Shown here: positions 1-9,174 of the stretch, one piece after another
How positions within the stretch are numbered: position 1 is the first letter of the stretch
Layout: each line of letters opens with the position of its first letter
Assembly (NCBI RefSeq): GCF_014206815.1
Contig: NZ_JACHNP010000002.1
Coordinates: 620,001 to 684,000, forward strand
Origin: Xanthomonas sp. F10
GTDB taxonomy: Bacteria; Pseudomonadota; Gammaproteobacteria; Xanthomonadales; Xanthomonadaceae
Reading direction: 5' to 3'
Length of the DNA: 64,000 nucleotides
Made by a program: the position numbers and the translations under genes
The notes under the pieces: model-generated
Databases searched by the model: none
Told to the model about the DNA's origin: nothing
The model's input: the letters and a program-made list of their open reading frames with translations, nothing else

Positions 1-533
1 TTGACGAACAGGTCGTCGATGAACAGTGCCTGCCGTGGCGCGACACCGAAGTGGGCCAGCGCCTGCCGGTACACCGCCGCGTCCGGCTTGCGCCCGCCCA
101 GGCTGCCGCTGCACAGCACGCGCCCGTGCAGCAGCGGGAACAGCGCCGGCACGATCTGCGGCAGCGCCTGTGCCATCAGCGCGCCGTTGTTGGTCAGCAC
201 GCCGACGGCCACGCGCTCGGCCAACGCCAGCACCTGCGCGACCACGCCGGCATCGGCGCGCGTGGCCGCCACCCGCGCAGCGATCCATGCAGTCGCATCC
301 ACCTGGGCGCCCAGGCCCACGCTCAGCCGCTGCAGGTAGCTGGCGGTGTCCAGTTCGCCGCCGTCGTAGGCGGTCTCCAGCCCGGAGCCGAACAGTACCT
401 CGCGCACCTGCGCCGCCTCGCATCGGCAGTGCGCGGCCAGCGCGGCGATGCGCGCGGCGCGCGTGTAGCGCGCCAGCACCCCATCGAAATCGAGCAGCAG
501 CAGGGCCGGCCGCGCGCGGATCATGGCGGACAT
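1..533 (-). CDS. HAD-superfamily hydrolase, C-terminus cut by window edge
   Basis: About 177 residues of a HAD-like phosphatase are present; the gene runs off the left edge, so its 3' end is missing. Motif I is visible near the start (LLLLDFDGVLA, Asp nucleophile and general acid/base), motif II as VLTNNG, motif III Lys in GRKPD and motif IV as FIDD. The helical region between motifs I and II fits a C1 cap, as in phosphoglycolate-phosphatase-like and beta-phosphoglucomutase-like enzymes. The ATG at 533 has a weak AGG upstream; an in-frame ATG at 524 is the alternative. The substrate cannot be inferred. Family assignment is firm, function is not. Confidence 0.8.
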   Translation of the reverse strand, partial: MSAMIRARPALLLLDFDGVLARYTRAARIAALAAHCRCEAAQVREVLFGSGLETAYDGGELDTASYLQRLSVGLGAQVDATAWIAARVAATRADAGVVAQVLALAERVAVGVLTNNGALMAQALPQIVPALFPLLHGRVLCSGSLGGRKPDAAVYRQALAHFGVAPRQALFIDDLFV

Positions 534-656
534 GCGTGCGCCTGCGTGGCTGGCTGCAAGCGCAGTGAACGTGGCGAGGGAGCTGCGCCGATCGAGCCGC
601 GTTTCGCGCTCGTCGCCGCGCGCGGCAGCGCGTGTCGATGATGCAATGCGCCATCG

Positions 657-671
657 CTTGTCGTTGACAAG
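657..671. promoter_or_regulatory. 15-bp perfect inverted repeat upstream of azurin, overlapping a TTGACA hexamer
   Basis: The sequence CTTGTCGTTGACAAG is a 6-3-6 perfect palindrome about 90 bp upstream of the azurin start. It contains TTGACA (664-669), which could be a -35 element, although no good -10 follows at 17 bp. The spacing differs from an FNR/ANR box (TTGAT-N4-ATCAA), so an anaerobic regulator is not supported. It may be an operator; this is inference only. Confidence 0.3.
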
Positions 672-760
672 CCGTTACGCGCGAGTGGACAGTCGGGGCA
701 CATCGCCGCACGCATGATCTGCCGTGGCGCAAACCTGTCTTTCTTGCCGAGGAATCCGCC

Positions 761-1216
761 TTGAACACCAAGTTTCCGTCCCTGCTGCTCGTCCTGTCCG
801 GCCTCGCGTTCGCGCCTGCCGCCTGGGCCAAGACCTGCGCGGTGACCATCACCGGCACCGACCAGATGTCCTTCGACCAGACCCAGATCAAGGTCGCGGC
901 CGATTGCACCGAGGTGGCGGTGACGCTCAAGCACAGCGGCAAGCTCGCCGCCGCGGTGATGGGCCACAACTGGGTGCTGACCAAGACCCCGGATTTCCAG
1001 GCGGTGGCCAGTGCCGGCACCAGCTCCAGCCTGGCCGACAGCTACCTGCCCAAGAACGATCCGCGGATCATCGCCCACACCAAGGTGATCGGCGCGGGGC
1101 AGTCGGACACGGTCAAGTTCTCCACCGCCAAGCTCAGCAAGGGCGGCGACTACACCTTCTTCTGTTCGTTCCCGGGGCACTGGGCGGTGATGAAGGGCAA
1201 GTTCGTATTCGGCTGA
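761..1216 (+). CDS. azu: azurin, periplasmic type-1 blue copper protein
   Basis: A 151-residue precursor with a signal peptide ending AWA (cleavage about residue 23). The mature protein would be about 128 residues, as in azurins. Type-1 copper ligands are all present: His69 in MGHNW, Cys135, His140 and Met144 in the FCSFPGHWAVMKG block. Cys26 and Cys49 match the conserved structural disulfide. Azurin is a soluble periplasmic one-electron carrier. The start is TTG: GAGGA at 749-753 lies 7 bp upstream and no in-frame ATG precedes it. The gene stands alone, convergent with hemL. A GGCGCC-N8-GGCGCC hairpin near 1234-1253 follows the stop but has no T tract. Confidence 0.95.
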   Translation: MNTKFPSLLLVLSGLAFAPAAWAKTCAVTITGTDQMSFDQTQIKVAADCTEVAVTLKHSGKLAAAVMGHNWVLTKTPDFQAVASAGTSSSLADSYLPKNDPRIIAHTKVIGAGQSDTVKFSTAKLSKGGDYTFFCSFPGHWAVMKGKFVFG

Positions 1217-1289
1217 TCCAGCACAGCGTCGCGGCGCCAGCCATCGGCGCCGTGCGTTGTCGTCATGCCATAGTCGTGGCGCCGGCATC

Positions 1290-2582
<1,293 letters not shown>

Positions 2583-2730
2583 GAGCGGAAATCCTTGGCG
2601 ATGCTGGCCAGGCCGATCGGCCGGGCACGGAGCGAGGCCGTCTATTGTCGCGGCTGCCGCCGGCATGCGCCATGTCGTCGATCCGCCGCGCTCGGCGCCA
2701 CGCCGTGATTTGCCGTCTACGCTCAAGCGC

Positions 2731-3170
2731 TAGCCCCTCTCCCGCCGGGGGAGGGGTTGGGGTGAGGGTCCGGCGTGCAGCGACGCGCGATGTCTTGGTG
2801 CGCGAGGTTTCGCCCGCACCCTCATCCGCCCCTGCGGGGCACCTTCTCCCAAAGGGAGAACGGAAGCGCTAAGTCCCTCTCCCATCGGGAGAGGGGGTGG
2901 GGTGAGGGTCCGGCGCGCAGCGACGCGCGATGTCTTGGTGCACGAGGCTTCGCCGTACCCTCATCCACCCCTGCGGGGCACCTTCTCCCAAAGGGAGAAG
3001 GGAAACGCTAAGCCCCTCTCCCATCGGGAGAGGGGTTGGGGTGAGGGTCCGGCGCGCAGCGACGCGCGATGTCCGGGTGCATGAGGCTGCGCCCGTACCC
3101 TCATCCACCACTTCGGGGCACCTTCCCCCGAGAAGGGCGCATGGTCCCGGTGGGAGAAGGAAGGCGCTAG
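2731..3170. repeat. three tandem copies of a ~140-bp imperfect repeat
   Basis: Three head-to-tail units start near 2731, 2870 and 3010 (CCCTCTCCC landmarks at 2734, 2874 and 3013; periods 140 and 139 bp). The start of a fourth (GCGCTAGGTCCC) is at 3164. Each unit has an inverted CCCTCTCCC / GGGAGAGGG hairpin, a GGGTGAGGGTCCGGCG stretch, a conserved CAGCGACGCGCGATGTC core, then CCCTCATCC, TGCGGGGCACCTTCTCCC and GGGAGAA. It fills most of the ~600-bp gap between hemL and thiE. I see no gene here. Confidence 0.85.
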
Positions 3171-3180
3171 GTCCCGTGCC

Positions 3181-3804
3181 TCAGTCGAAACAGGCGCGGT
3201 ACGCAGCCAGCGCCGTGCGTGGATTGGACGCATCGAATACGCCGCTGATCACCGCCAGCAGGTCGGCGCCGGCCGCCACCAGCGGGCGCGCGTTGTCCGG
3301 GGTGAGGCCGCCGATCGCCACGCGCGGCAGACCCAGTGCCGCGGCCTCGTGCAACAACGTGGGCGTGGCGCGGCGCGTGGTGACCTTGCTGCGGGTGGGG
3401 AAGAACGCGCCGAAGGCGACGTAGCTGGCGCCGGCGGCCGCGGCGCTGCGGGCCAGCGCCAGGTCGTCGTAGCAGGACGCGCCGATCAGCGCCTGCGGCC
3501 CGAGCGTGGCGCGCGCGGCGGCCAGGTCGCCGTCGTCCTCGCCCAGGTGCACGCCGGCCGCGCCCACCGCCTGCGCCAGGGCGACGTCGTCGTTGACGAT
3601 CAGCGGCACCCCGGCTTGCGCGCACAGCGCCTGCAGTGCCGCGGCCTGCTGCTGCCGTTGCGCGGCATCGGCGCGTTTGTTGCGGTACTGCAGCCAGGTC
3701 ACGCCCTGGTCCAGCAGCGGTGCCACCCGTGCCAGCAGGCGCGCGCCATCGGCTTCGTCGGGAGTGATCAGGTACACGCCGCGCGGCGCCGGGGATGCGT
3801 TCAT
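3181..3804 (-). CDS. thiE: thiamine-phosphate synthase
   Basis: A 207-residue TIM-barrel protein that joins HMP-pyrophosphate and thiazole phosphate to give thiamine monophosphate. Recognisable family blocks are [10 protein letters not shown] near residue 35, the Mg/diphosphate motif [19 protein letters not shown], and the phosphate-binding [27 protein letters not shown] near the C-terminus. In this family the glycine-rich block binds the thiazole phosphate. The ATG at 3804 gives the normal length. It is divergent from the rubredoxin gene, 72 bp away, and no other thi gene is present in the window. Confidence 0.95.
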   Translation of the reverse strand: MNASPAPRGVYLITPDEADGARLLARVAPLLDQGVTWLQYRNKRADAAQRQQQAAALQALCAQAGVPLIVNDDVALAQAVGAAGVHLGEDDGDLAAARATLGPQALIGASCYDDLALARSAAAAGASYVAFGAFFPTRSKVTTRRATPTLLHEAAALGLPRVAIGGLTPDNARPLVAAGADLLAVISGVFDASNPRTALAAYRACFD

Positions 3805-3876
3805 GGCCAAGCCTTCCGATGCGTCGACGGCGATGGGACAATGCCGTTCCGTCCGACTGTGACCTGCGATTATCCA

Positions 3877-4068
3877 ATGAGCGACGCCACCGCCACCACC
3901 TATCGCACCTGGATGTGCGTCGTCTGCGGGTTCATCTACAACGAGGCCGACGGCCTGCCGGAAGAAGGCATCGCCCCCGGCACCCGCTGGGAAGACGTGC
4001 CCGACACCTGGACCTGCCCGGACTGCGGCGTGACCAAGGACGATTTCGAGATGGTCGAGATGGAGTGA
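3877..4068 (+). CDS. rubredoxin
   Basis: A 63-residue small iron protein with the two CxxC knuckles that bind one Fe: Cys14/Cys17 in MCVVCGFIY and Cys47/Cys50 in TCPDCG. The conserved [15 protein letters not shown] segment lies between them. Rubredoxins carry single electrons in the cytosol, for example to alkane hydroxylases or to peroxide/superoxide reductases; no partner is encoded nearby. An ORF this short is credible because all four ligands and the spacing are intact. It is divergently transcribed from thiE. Confidence 0.94.
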   Translation: MSDATATTYRTWMCVVCGFIYNEADGLPEEGIAPGTRWEDVPDTWTCPDCGVTKDDFEMVEME

Positions 4069-4070
4069 GG

Positions 4071-4560
4071 CCGGGATTGGGGAGTCGGGATTGGGGATTC
4101 GTTGGAGCCCGGTTCCGCCTTTTTTCCTGCTGGTAGATGCGGCTTCGTTCCCCTGGATCAGTCGCGATGTGGCGCTGGTGATGCCTGATTCGGGAGTGAA
4201 GGCAGCCTCCGCTCCCGAGATCCATGTCTTAGATGCGGCTTTCTCTGGGTTGTCTGGGCGATGCGATCGCGTTTGCCGCGATGGCGCCGCTGACTGGCGT
4301 GATGCGGGAGAGGCTTCAGTTCCCACCCGTCCGCCATTGTCGCGTCGGGGCTGAAGCCCCTCCCACAGTGGCGATGCGTTGACGACGCGGGTTGCGCGCG
4401 CCTCAAAGAAGCCCGTGACGGTGTGGAGCGCTTACAGCGACGCCACACTGCATGGCACGTCCAAATCCCGAGTTCCGGCGTTCAACAGCCGCAGGTTGGT
4501 TCTTGCGATCCCGGCTTTCCACCGCCGCAGGCGGCTCATCCCGAATCCCGAATCCCCGCC
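4071..4560. repeat. intergenic repeat block: outer GGGATTGGGGATTC pair, inner REP-like pair
   Basis: The 490-bp gap after rubredoxin is bounded by GGGATTGGGGAGTCGGGATT (from 4073) on the left and its inverted relative CCCGAATCCCGAATCCCCGCC (4540-4560) on the right. Inside, GGGAGAGGCTTCAG (from 4306) faces CTGAAGCCCCTCCCACAG (4351-4368), a REP variant different from the one elsewhere in the window. No convincing coding region or RNA is seen in the remainder. Confidence 0.7.
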
Positions 4561-4561
4561 G

Positions 4562-5407
4562 TCAGTGCATCCGCTGCGCGCGGGCGCTCAGTTCCACCAG
4601 GCGCTCGCGGATCGGCAGGGCGTCGGAGGCCTCGGGGTTCAGTTGCAGGTAGCGGCCCAGGTCGCGGCGCGCGCCGGGCACGTAGTCCATCTGCAGGTAG
4701 GCCATGCCGCGGTCGCGCAGGGCTTCGGGCTGGTCCGGCATCAGCTTGAGTACGCGGTCGGCGCTGCGCGCGGCGCGGTCCCACTCGTCGCGTTCGGCAT
4801 ACAGGCCGTGCAGGTTGCGCAGGACACGGGCGAGGATCGCGCGATGCGGTGCCGGGTCCAGGATCTGCAGCAGGGCGCGGTCGTCCGGGCTTTCGCCGCC
4901 CATGTGCGGCCGCGCGCGCTCGCGCAGTTCCTCCACCGCCAGCGGGCGCCCGCCGTTGAACGGGTCCATCACCAGCAGGCCGTCGTCCACCGGCAGGCGC
5001 ACCAGGAAATGCCCGGGGAAGGACACGCCGTCGAGCGGGATGTCCAGGCGCCGCGCCACTTCCATCTGCACCAGCGCCAGCGAGATCGGGTTGCCCAGGC
5101 GCCGCTCGAACACCTGGTTCATGTAGCTGTTGCGCGGGTCGTAATACTCGTCGTGGTTGCCGGTATAGCCCAGCTCTTCGAACAGGTGGCGATTGATCGC
5201 CGCCATCTTCAGCGGCCACTGCTCGATTGTCGCCACCTCGTGACGCAGGTGGTCGGCGTGGCTCTGCGCCAGGGTGTCGTAATGGGCGGCATCAAGTTCC
5301 GGATACTCGTCGCGGGCGATCAGCAGTGCGGTCGCCAGCAGCGGCAGGGCATCGTCGTCCAGAGCGGCTAGGGTATTCCAGCTCGGCAATGTCAATCGGG
5401 CGGCCAT
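4562..5407 (-). CDS. SirB1 family protein: transglutaminase-like domain plus TPR tail
   Basis: A 281-residue protein with a Transglut_core2-type domain (residues about 60-190) and a short C-terminal TPR region containing DEWDRAARSADRVLKLMPDQ. The domain shows the family signatures NQVFERRLGNPISLALV and GVSFPGHFLVR, which keeps the His; the nucleophilic Cys of true transglutaminases is absent (GNPIS). That is usual for SirB1 relatives, whose biochemical role is unknown. In enterobacteria the gene sits by prfA/prmC, which is not the case here. The start ATG at 5407 precedes AARLTLPSW; the frame stays open further upstream without homology. Confidence 0.85.
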   Translation of the reverse strand: MAARLTLPSWNTLAALDDDALPLLATALLIARDEYPELDAAHYDTLAQSHADHLRHEVATIEQWPLKMAAINRHLFEELGYTGNHDEYYDPRNSYMNQVFERRLGNPISLALVQMEVARRLDIPLDGVSFPGHFLVRLPVDDGLLVMDPFNGGRPLAVEELRERARPHMGGESPDDRALLQILDPAPHRAILARVLRNLHGLYAERDEWDRAARSADRVLKLMPDQPEALRDRGMAYLQMDYVPGARRDLGRYLQLNPEASDALPIRERLVELSARAQRMH

Positions 5408-5453
5408 GGCCCAAGACTGGCGGCAAAGCCGAGCCCGATCAAGTCCGGCGGTT

Positions 5454-5471
5454 CCCGACAGCGGTGTCGGG
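5454..5471. terminator. short perfect hairpin between the DUF192 and SirB1 genes
   Basis: CCCGACA-GCGG-TGTCGGG, a 7-bp stem with a 4-nt loop, lies in the 119-bp gap downstream of the DUF192 gene (minus strand). There is no T tract on either side, so it is at best a weak or Rho-assisted terminator or an mRNA-stabilising hairpin. Confidence 0.35.
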
Positions 5472-5526
5472 TTCAGCGCCGTGGTGGCGGGGCGTTTTCC
5501 CGACCCCCACCGGCACGGCGGGGGGA

Positions 5527-5976
5527 TCAGTGGCCCTGCGGAATCCCGGGGCCGAAGCGCAGTTCGGTGCCGTCCTGCAGCTTCAACTGCTCGGCCTGGC
5601 CGGCGTTGAGTTCGAGCACGTAGCGCGCCGGCGCGTTGCTCGGGTAGGGCGGGCAGGCGTCGCCGGCCGAGCACGGCGGCACGTCGCGCTGCTGCGCCAC
5701 CAGCTTGCGCTGGTTGTCGAAGTACAGGATGTCCAGCGGGATCTTGGTGTTCTTCATCCAGTACGCCTGCGGTTCCTCGCGGTCGTGGATGAACAGCATG
5801 CCGTGGTCGGCGTCCATCTGGTCGCGGAACATCAGCCCGCGCGCGCGGGTGGCGTCGTTCTGCGCCAGCTCGACCTGGTAGCGGTGCCCGCCCAGTTCCA
5901 CCCAATGGTCGCCGGCGCTGGCGCAGCCACTGAGGGCGAGCAGGAGAAGGACGCCGAACGCGCGGAAGAGGGACAT
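5527..5976 (-). CDS. DUF192 family lipoprotein
   Basis: A 149-residue protein with a lipoprotein signal (hydrophobic LLLLALSGC, lipid-attachment Cys at about residue 18) followed by a single DUF192 domain. Family hallmarks are ATRARGLMFRDQM, DHGMLFIHD and the strongly conserved YWMKNTKIPLDILYFD. DUF192 proteins are small beta-rich domains of unknown biochemical role, exported in many proteobacteria. A CSAGDACPPYP insertion carries two Cys. The start is the ATG just before SLFRAFGV. It reads towards the SirB1 gene. Confidence 0.88.
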   Translation of the reverse strand: MSLFRAFGVLLLLALSGCASAGDHWVELGGHRYQVELAQNDATRARGLMFRDQMDADHGMLFIHDREEPQAYWMKNTKIPLDILYFDNQRKLVAQQRDVPPCSAGDACPPYPSNAPARYVLELNAGQAEQLKLQDGTELRFGPGIPQGH

Positions 5977-6041
5977 GGGCGGGGCCAGGGCAAGAGGAAG
6001 ACAGCGCGCACCTTGTTGCATGGTGCGCGTGGCGTCAAGAG

Positions 6042-6127
6042 CGGGGATTGGTGATTGGAGATTGGGGGATTCGTGAAAGCCAGGGATCCACGCTTTTACG
6101 AATCCCCAATCCCGACTCCCCAATCCC
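6042..6127. repeat. GGGATTGG inverted pair forming one long hairpin
   Basis: The left arm (GGGGATTGGTGATTGGAGAT, from 6043) and right arm (CGAATCCCCAATCCCGACTC, from 6100) face each other. The inner flanks ATTCGTGAAAGC and GCTTTTACGAAT also pair, so the whole 86-bp element can fold as one hairpin. It separates rpiA from the DUF192 gene. Confidence 0.75.
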
Positions 6128-6146
6128 ACGCGCGCGCCAGCGCGCG

Positions 6147-6794
6147 TCAAAAGACGCGCGGCGGCTCGCCACCGACGATCACCACGTCGGCCGGGCGGCG
6201 CGCGAACAGGCCGACGCAGACCACGCCCGGGATCTGGTTCAGTTCGCGCTCCAGCGCCACCGGGTCGGTGATCGACAGGTGGTGCACGTCCAGCACCACG
6301 TTGCCGTTGTCGGTGATCACGCCGTCGCGCCACACCGGCTGGCCGCCGGTGCGCGCCAGGATCTCGCGGGCGACCAGGCTGCGCGCCATCGGGATCACCT
6401 CGATCGGCAGCGGGAACGCACCCAGGGTCTGCACCTGCTTGCTCGGGTCGACGATGCAGATGAAGCGCTCGCTGGCCTCGGCGATGATCTTCTCGCGGGT
6501 CAGCGCGGCGCCGCCGCCCTTGATCAGGCACTTGTTCGGATCGCACTCGTCGGCGCCGTCCACGTACAGCGACAGGTTGCCGGTGTGGTTCAGGTCCAGC
6601 ACCTCGATGCCGTGCTGGCGCAGGCGCGCGGTGCTCTGCTCGGAACTGGACACCGCGCCCTTGATGCGGTGGCCGATGCGGCCGAGCGCGTCGATGAAAT
6701 AGGCGACGGTGGAGCCGGTGCCGACGCCGACGATCATGCCGTCCTGGACGTAGTCGATGGCTTTCTCGGCGGCAAGGCGTTTGGCGTCTGACAT
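6147..6794 (-). CDS. rpiA: ribose-5-phosphate isomerase A
   Basis: A 215-residue enzyme that interconverts ribose 5-phosphate and ribulose 5-phosphate in the non-oxidative pentose phosphate pathway. Substrate and catalytic motifs are GVGTGSTV near residue 27, [12 protein letters not shown] with the paired Asp residues, and [12 protein letters not shown] with the catalytic Lys and Glu. Length matches E. coli RpiA (219). The start is the ATG at 6794. The gene is flanked on both sides by inverted GGGATTGG-type repeats, so it is probably transcribed alone. Transketolase, another enzyme of the pathway, is at 50950. Confidence 0.96.
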   Translation of the reverse strand: MSDAKRLAAEKAIDYVQDGMIVGVGTGSTVAYFIDALGRIGHRIKGAVSSSEQSTARLRQHGIEVLDLNHTGNLSLYVDGADECDPNKCLIKGGGAALTREKIIAEASERFICIVDPSKQVQTLGAFPLPIEVIPMARSLVAREILARTGGQPVWRDGVITDNGNVVLDVHHLSITDPVALERELNQIPGVVCVGLFARRPADVVIVGGEPPRVF

Positions 6795-6804
6795 TGGAAG
6801 AGCT

Positions 6805-6894
6805 CGGGAGTGGGGATTCGGGATTGGGGATTCGTTGAAGCGGCAGACGGGTGGGCTGGGAGGCAAATCCCCAATCCCCAATCCCGAATCCCGG
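6805..6894. repeat. GGGATTGGGGATTCG inverted pair, abutting the EVE gene stop
   Basis: The left arm, CGGGAGTGGGGATTCGGGAT and on to GGATTCGTTGAAG, starts at 6805. The right arm, AAATCCCCAATCCCCAATCC and on to CGAATCCCGG, spans 6865-6894. The right arm ends directly against the stop codon of the EVE protein gene at 6895, and the left arm begins 10 bp from the rpiA start codon. Confidence 0.75.
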
Positions 6895-7365
6895 CTATTC
6901 GAGCGAAAGCAGCAGCTTCCACTGCGCGGCGCTGACCGGGAACACCGACAGGCGGTTGCCGCGGGCGACCAGGGGGAAGCCCTCGCCCAGCGCGTCGGCG
7001 TGCTGCTTGATCTCGTCCAGGGCGATGGTGCGCGTCAGCTTGCGTTCGAACGCCACGTCCACCAGATACCAGCGCGGCTGCTCCGGGGTGGCCTTGGGGT
7101 CGTGGTAGTCGGAGGACGGGTCGAACTGGGTGGCGTCGGGGTAGGCCTGGCTGGCCACGCGCGCCACGCCGACAATGCCCGGCACCTTGCAGTTGGAGTG
7201 GTAGAACAGGATGCCGTCGCCGACCTTCATGCCGTCGCGCATGAAATTGCGCGCCTGGTAGTTGCGCACGCCGTTCCAGGGTTCGGTGCCGACCCGCTGC
7301 AGGTCGTCGATCGAGAAGGCGTCCGGTTCGGACTTCATCAGCCAATAGCGGGTGCGTGCGGTCAT
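6895..7365 (-). CDS. EVE domain-containing protein
   Basis: A 156-residue single-domain EVE (PUA-like) protein. Diagnostic blocks are [16 protein letters not shown] at the N-terminus, [32 protein letters not shown] and [17 protein letters not shown] domains form an aromatic cage that binds modified bases in DNA or RNA; bacterial stand-alone members have no settled function. Its ATG overlaps the stop of fau by 4 bp (ATGA), so the two are translationally coupled. The downstream end abuts a repeat. Confidence 0.92.
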   Translation of the reverse strand: MTARTRYWLMKSEPDAFSIDDLQRVGTEPWNGVRNYQARNFMRDGMKVGDGILFYHSNCKVPGIVGVARVASQAYPDATQFDPSSDYHDPKATPEQPRWYLVDVAFERKLTRTIALDEIKQHADALGEGFPLVARGNRLSVFPVSAAQWKLLLSLE

Positions 7366-7955
7366 GCGGGGAAATCGTGCGCGGTCGACAGGGTGAGGGA
7401 TTCGGTGCAGACCGCGTCCAGCGCCACGTCCCAGGCGGCGAGCGGCAAGGCCGCGACCTGTTGCGCGTCGAAGGCGGCCCCGACCAGCCAGGGCGGCGGA
7501 GCCTGCCGCTGGCGGAAAGCGAAGCTGCGATCATACCAGCCGCCCCCCATGCCCAGGCGGCCGCCGGCGGTGTCGAAGCCGACCAGCGGCGTCACCACCA
7601 GCGCCATCTGCGCCGGCGCCAGGGTCGTGGCCGGGTCGACGTCGGGCTCGGGAATGCCGTAGCGGTTGGCGTGCAGCGGCTGCCCGGGACGCCACGGCGC
7701 GAAGCGCAGGGTGTCGCCGCTGAGCACCGGCAGGCAGTACTGCACCGTGTCCGGCAGCGACAGTTGCCAGCGGTGCAGCGCGATCTCGCCATCCATGGCC
7801 CAGTAGCCGCCGACATGGCCGTGCTGCGGCGCGAACGGCAAGTCCAGCAGCCGCTGCGCCAGCGCATCGGCGGCGGCCAGGCGCACGGGCGCGGTGAGCG
7901 CGCGGCGGCGCGCACGCAGGTCCTGGCGCAGGGAGTCGCGGTCGTCGGCAGTCAT
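7362..7955 (-). CDS. fau: 5-formyltetrahydrofolate cyclo-ligase
   Basis: A 197-residue enzyme that converts 5-formyl-THF to 5,10-methenyl-THF with ATP. The N-terminal basic helix LRQDLRARRRAL and the nucleotide-binding region LVGFDTAGGRLGMGGGWYDR (about residues 122-141) are classic. In E. coli the orthologue ygfA lies directly downstream of the 6S RNA gene. Here the same order is kept on the minus strand (zapA, ssrS, then fau) but a thioesterase gene has entered between ssrS and fau. It overlaps the EVE gene by 4 bp. Confidence 0.95.
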   Translation of the reverse strand: MTADDRDSLRQDLRARRRALTAPVRLAAADALAQRLLDLPFAPQHGHVGGYWAMDGEIALHRWQLSLPDTVQYCLPVLSGDTLRFAPWRPGQPLHANRYGIPEPDVDPATTLAPAQMALVVTPLVGFDTAGGRLGMGGGWYDRSFAFRQRQAPPPWLVGAAFDAQQVAALPLAAWDVALDAVCTESLTLSTAHDFPA

Positions 7956-8036
7956 CGGGCAGGCGTGGCGAGGATTGGCGCTATTGTCGGCGCCGGCGCG
8001 CGCACTGACCAGCAGGCGCGGTCGCCGCCGCGGCGA

Positions 8037-8816
8037 TCACGCGTAGAGCGCCACCGTCTGCCGGCCCCACAGCGCCAGCCGCCCGGCCGTATCCCAGATC
8101 TGCATGTCCTGCAGCGAGTAGCCGTCTTCGGCATGCAGGCTGGCCGAGCGCAGCAGGAACCAGTCGCTGGCGCTGGCCGGCTGCGGGAAGTCCAGGGTCC
8201 AGGTCATCGAACTGACCGGCGCCGGTGCGCTGAAGCAGGTCATCGCGGCCGGCGGCAGGCAGTCGCCCAGTGCGACCAGGGCCACGCTCGGATCCACGCC
8301 GGCGGCGTCGCGATGGCGCGCCCAGACCAGCAACTCCGGGTCGGCCGCGGCGGACAGCGGCAGCGCGCCGCTGGCCAGGCGCATCTCGAAGTTGGCGACG
8401 AAGGCCGGCGTCGCCGCGCTGTCGGCGATCGGCGTCGCCGCGTCGGGGCCGACCACCGCCGGGCGTGCCGGCAGGAAGTCGTGGGCGATGCGGCTGGGGC
8501 GCGGCTGCGCGAACAGCAATGCGGCACGCAGGGCGACCTGTCCGTCGGCCAGGCAATCGACCGCGATCGAGGTGGCGGACTTGCCCTGGCGCAACAGCTG
8601 CGTATCGAAGCGCAGGGTGCCGTCGGCCGGGCCGATGAACCCGATATGCGCCGACTTCAGTGGCGGCAACGCGGACGGCGCCGTGCGCAGCGCGGCCTGC
8701 AGTGCCAGCGCCGCGGACAGTCCGCCGAAGGCGGTGCGGCCTTGTCGCCAGCTGGCGGGAACGTCGAATCCCGCTGCGGGATCGAAGCGGTCGAGGATCT
8801 GGGCGAGCGTCGGCAA
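8037..8816 (-). CDS. TesB-like acyl-CoA thioesterase, double hotdog
   Basis: A 259-residue protein resembling the acyl-CoA thioesterase II (TesB-like) family. The N-terminal half has WRQGRTAFGGLSAALALQAAL, the helix-bearing hotdog segment of this family. The C-terminal half contains SSMTWTLDFPQPASASDWFLLRSAS and ends DTAGRLALWGRQTVALYA, again typical. The family hydrolyses medium- to long-chain acyl-CoAs; the substrate is not predictable. It sits between the 6S RNA terminator and fau, 81 bp upstream of fau, and may be cotranscribed with it. Confidence 0.87.
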   Translation of the reverse strand: MPTLAQILDRFDPAAGFDVPASWRQGRTAFGGLSAALALQAALRTAPSALPPLKSAHIGFIGPADGTLRFDTQLLRQGKSATSIAVDCLADGQVALRAALLFAQPRPSRIAHDFLPARPAVVGPDAATPIADSAATPAFVANFEMRLASGALPLSAAADPELLVWARHRDAAGVDPSVALVALGDCLPPAAMTCFSAPAPVSSMTWTLDFPQPASASDWFLLRSASLHAEDGYSLQDMQIWDTAGRLALWGRQTVALYA

Positions 8817-8933
8817 TCCGGGATCTCCGTGGTGGGGGCACCAGTATCCCGGGTTTCGGCCGGCGCGAGAACGCGCGGCGCATGCGCTACGCCGGCAACC
8901 ACGGCGTGATGGACGCGCACGTTGCGGACGCGC

Positions 8934-8961
8934 AAAAAGGAAACGGCGCCTTGCGGCGCCG
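8934..8961 (-). terminator. Rho-independent terminator of the 6S RNA
   Basis: On the minus strand a CGGCGCC-GCAA-GGCGCCG stem-loop (8944-8961) is followed by TTTCCTTTTT (8943-8934). It lies 16 bp past the proposed 3' end of the 6S RNA and upstream of the thioesterase gene, so it should separate the RNA from the downstream genes. Confidence 0.85.
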
Positions 8962-8976
8962 CTTCCTGGAAGAATT

Positions 8977-9162
8977 GCATTCTCCGCCGTGACGATGCGT
9001 GCGAAACGACCTTGAACCCGGGGTTCAAGTGGGATGGCTGGAGAATCATCGGGCTTCCCGCTACGAGGCGGACTTGCACTCCCGATTCCGTCGCCACCCC
9101 GTGGTCGTCATTAAGGGACAAGGCGAATGTTTGCACACGCTGTCGTTCACAGCAGAGAACGC
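8977..9162 (-). ncRNA. ssrS: 6S RNA, regulator of sigma70 RNA polymerase
   Basis: A ~186-nt RNA gene between zapA and the thioesterase, recognised by structure and synteny. The ends pair (GCGTTCTC at 9162-9155 with GAGAATGC at 8984-8977), closing a long stem. Near the 3' end is CTTGAACCCCGGGTTCAAGG, which matches the CTTGAACC-GGGTTCAAGG hairpin of E. coli 6S RNA and is followed, as there, by CGGCGGAGAAT. A TATACT -10 box ends 7 bp before the proposed 5' end and a strong terminator follows. 6S RNA mimics an open promoter and binds the sigma70 holoenzyme in stationary phase. Ends are estimated to within a few bases. No protein-coding frame is supported here. Confidence 0.88.
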
Positions 9163-9168
9163 AAGTGG

Positions 9169-9174
9169 AGTATA
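9169..9174 (-). promoter_or_regulatory. -10 box of the 6S RNA promoter
   Basis: TATACT on the minus strand, 6 bp upstream of the proposed first base of the 6S RNA. The -35 region at 16-17 bp spacing (TAGCCA or CTAGCC) is poor, so the promoter may need an activator or be of another type. Confidence 0.6.

Noticed and set aside
657-671. FNR/ANR box upstream of azurin
   Set aside because: The half-sites are TTGTC/GACAA with a 3-bp spacer; FNR sites are TTGAT/ATCAA with 4 bp.
2731-3170. Possible CRISPR array
   Set aside because: The 140-bp units have no short direct repeat separated by unique spacers; the whole unit is repeated, and no cas genes are present.
4562-5407. SirB1-type protein as an active transglutaminase or protease
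   Set aside because: The His region is present, but the Cys nucleophile is replaced (GNPIS), as in SirB1 relatives.
8977-9162. 6S RNA on the plus strand
   Set aside because: The CTTGAACC hairpin is nearly palindromic and reads well on both strands, but the -10 box, terminator, E. coli gene order and the CGGCGGAGAAT segment all fit the minus strand only.
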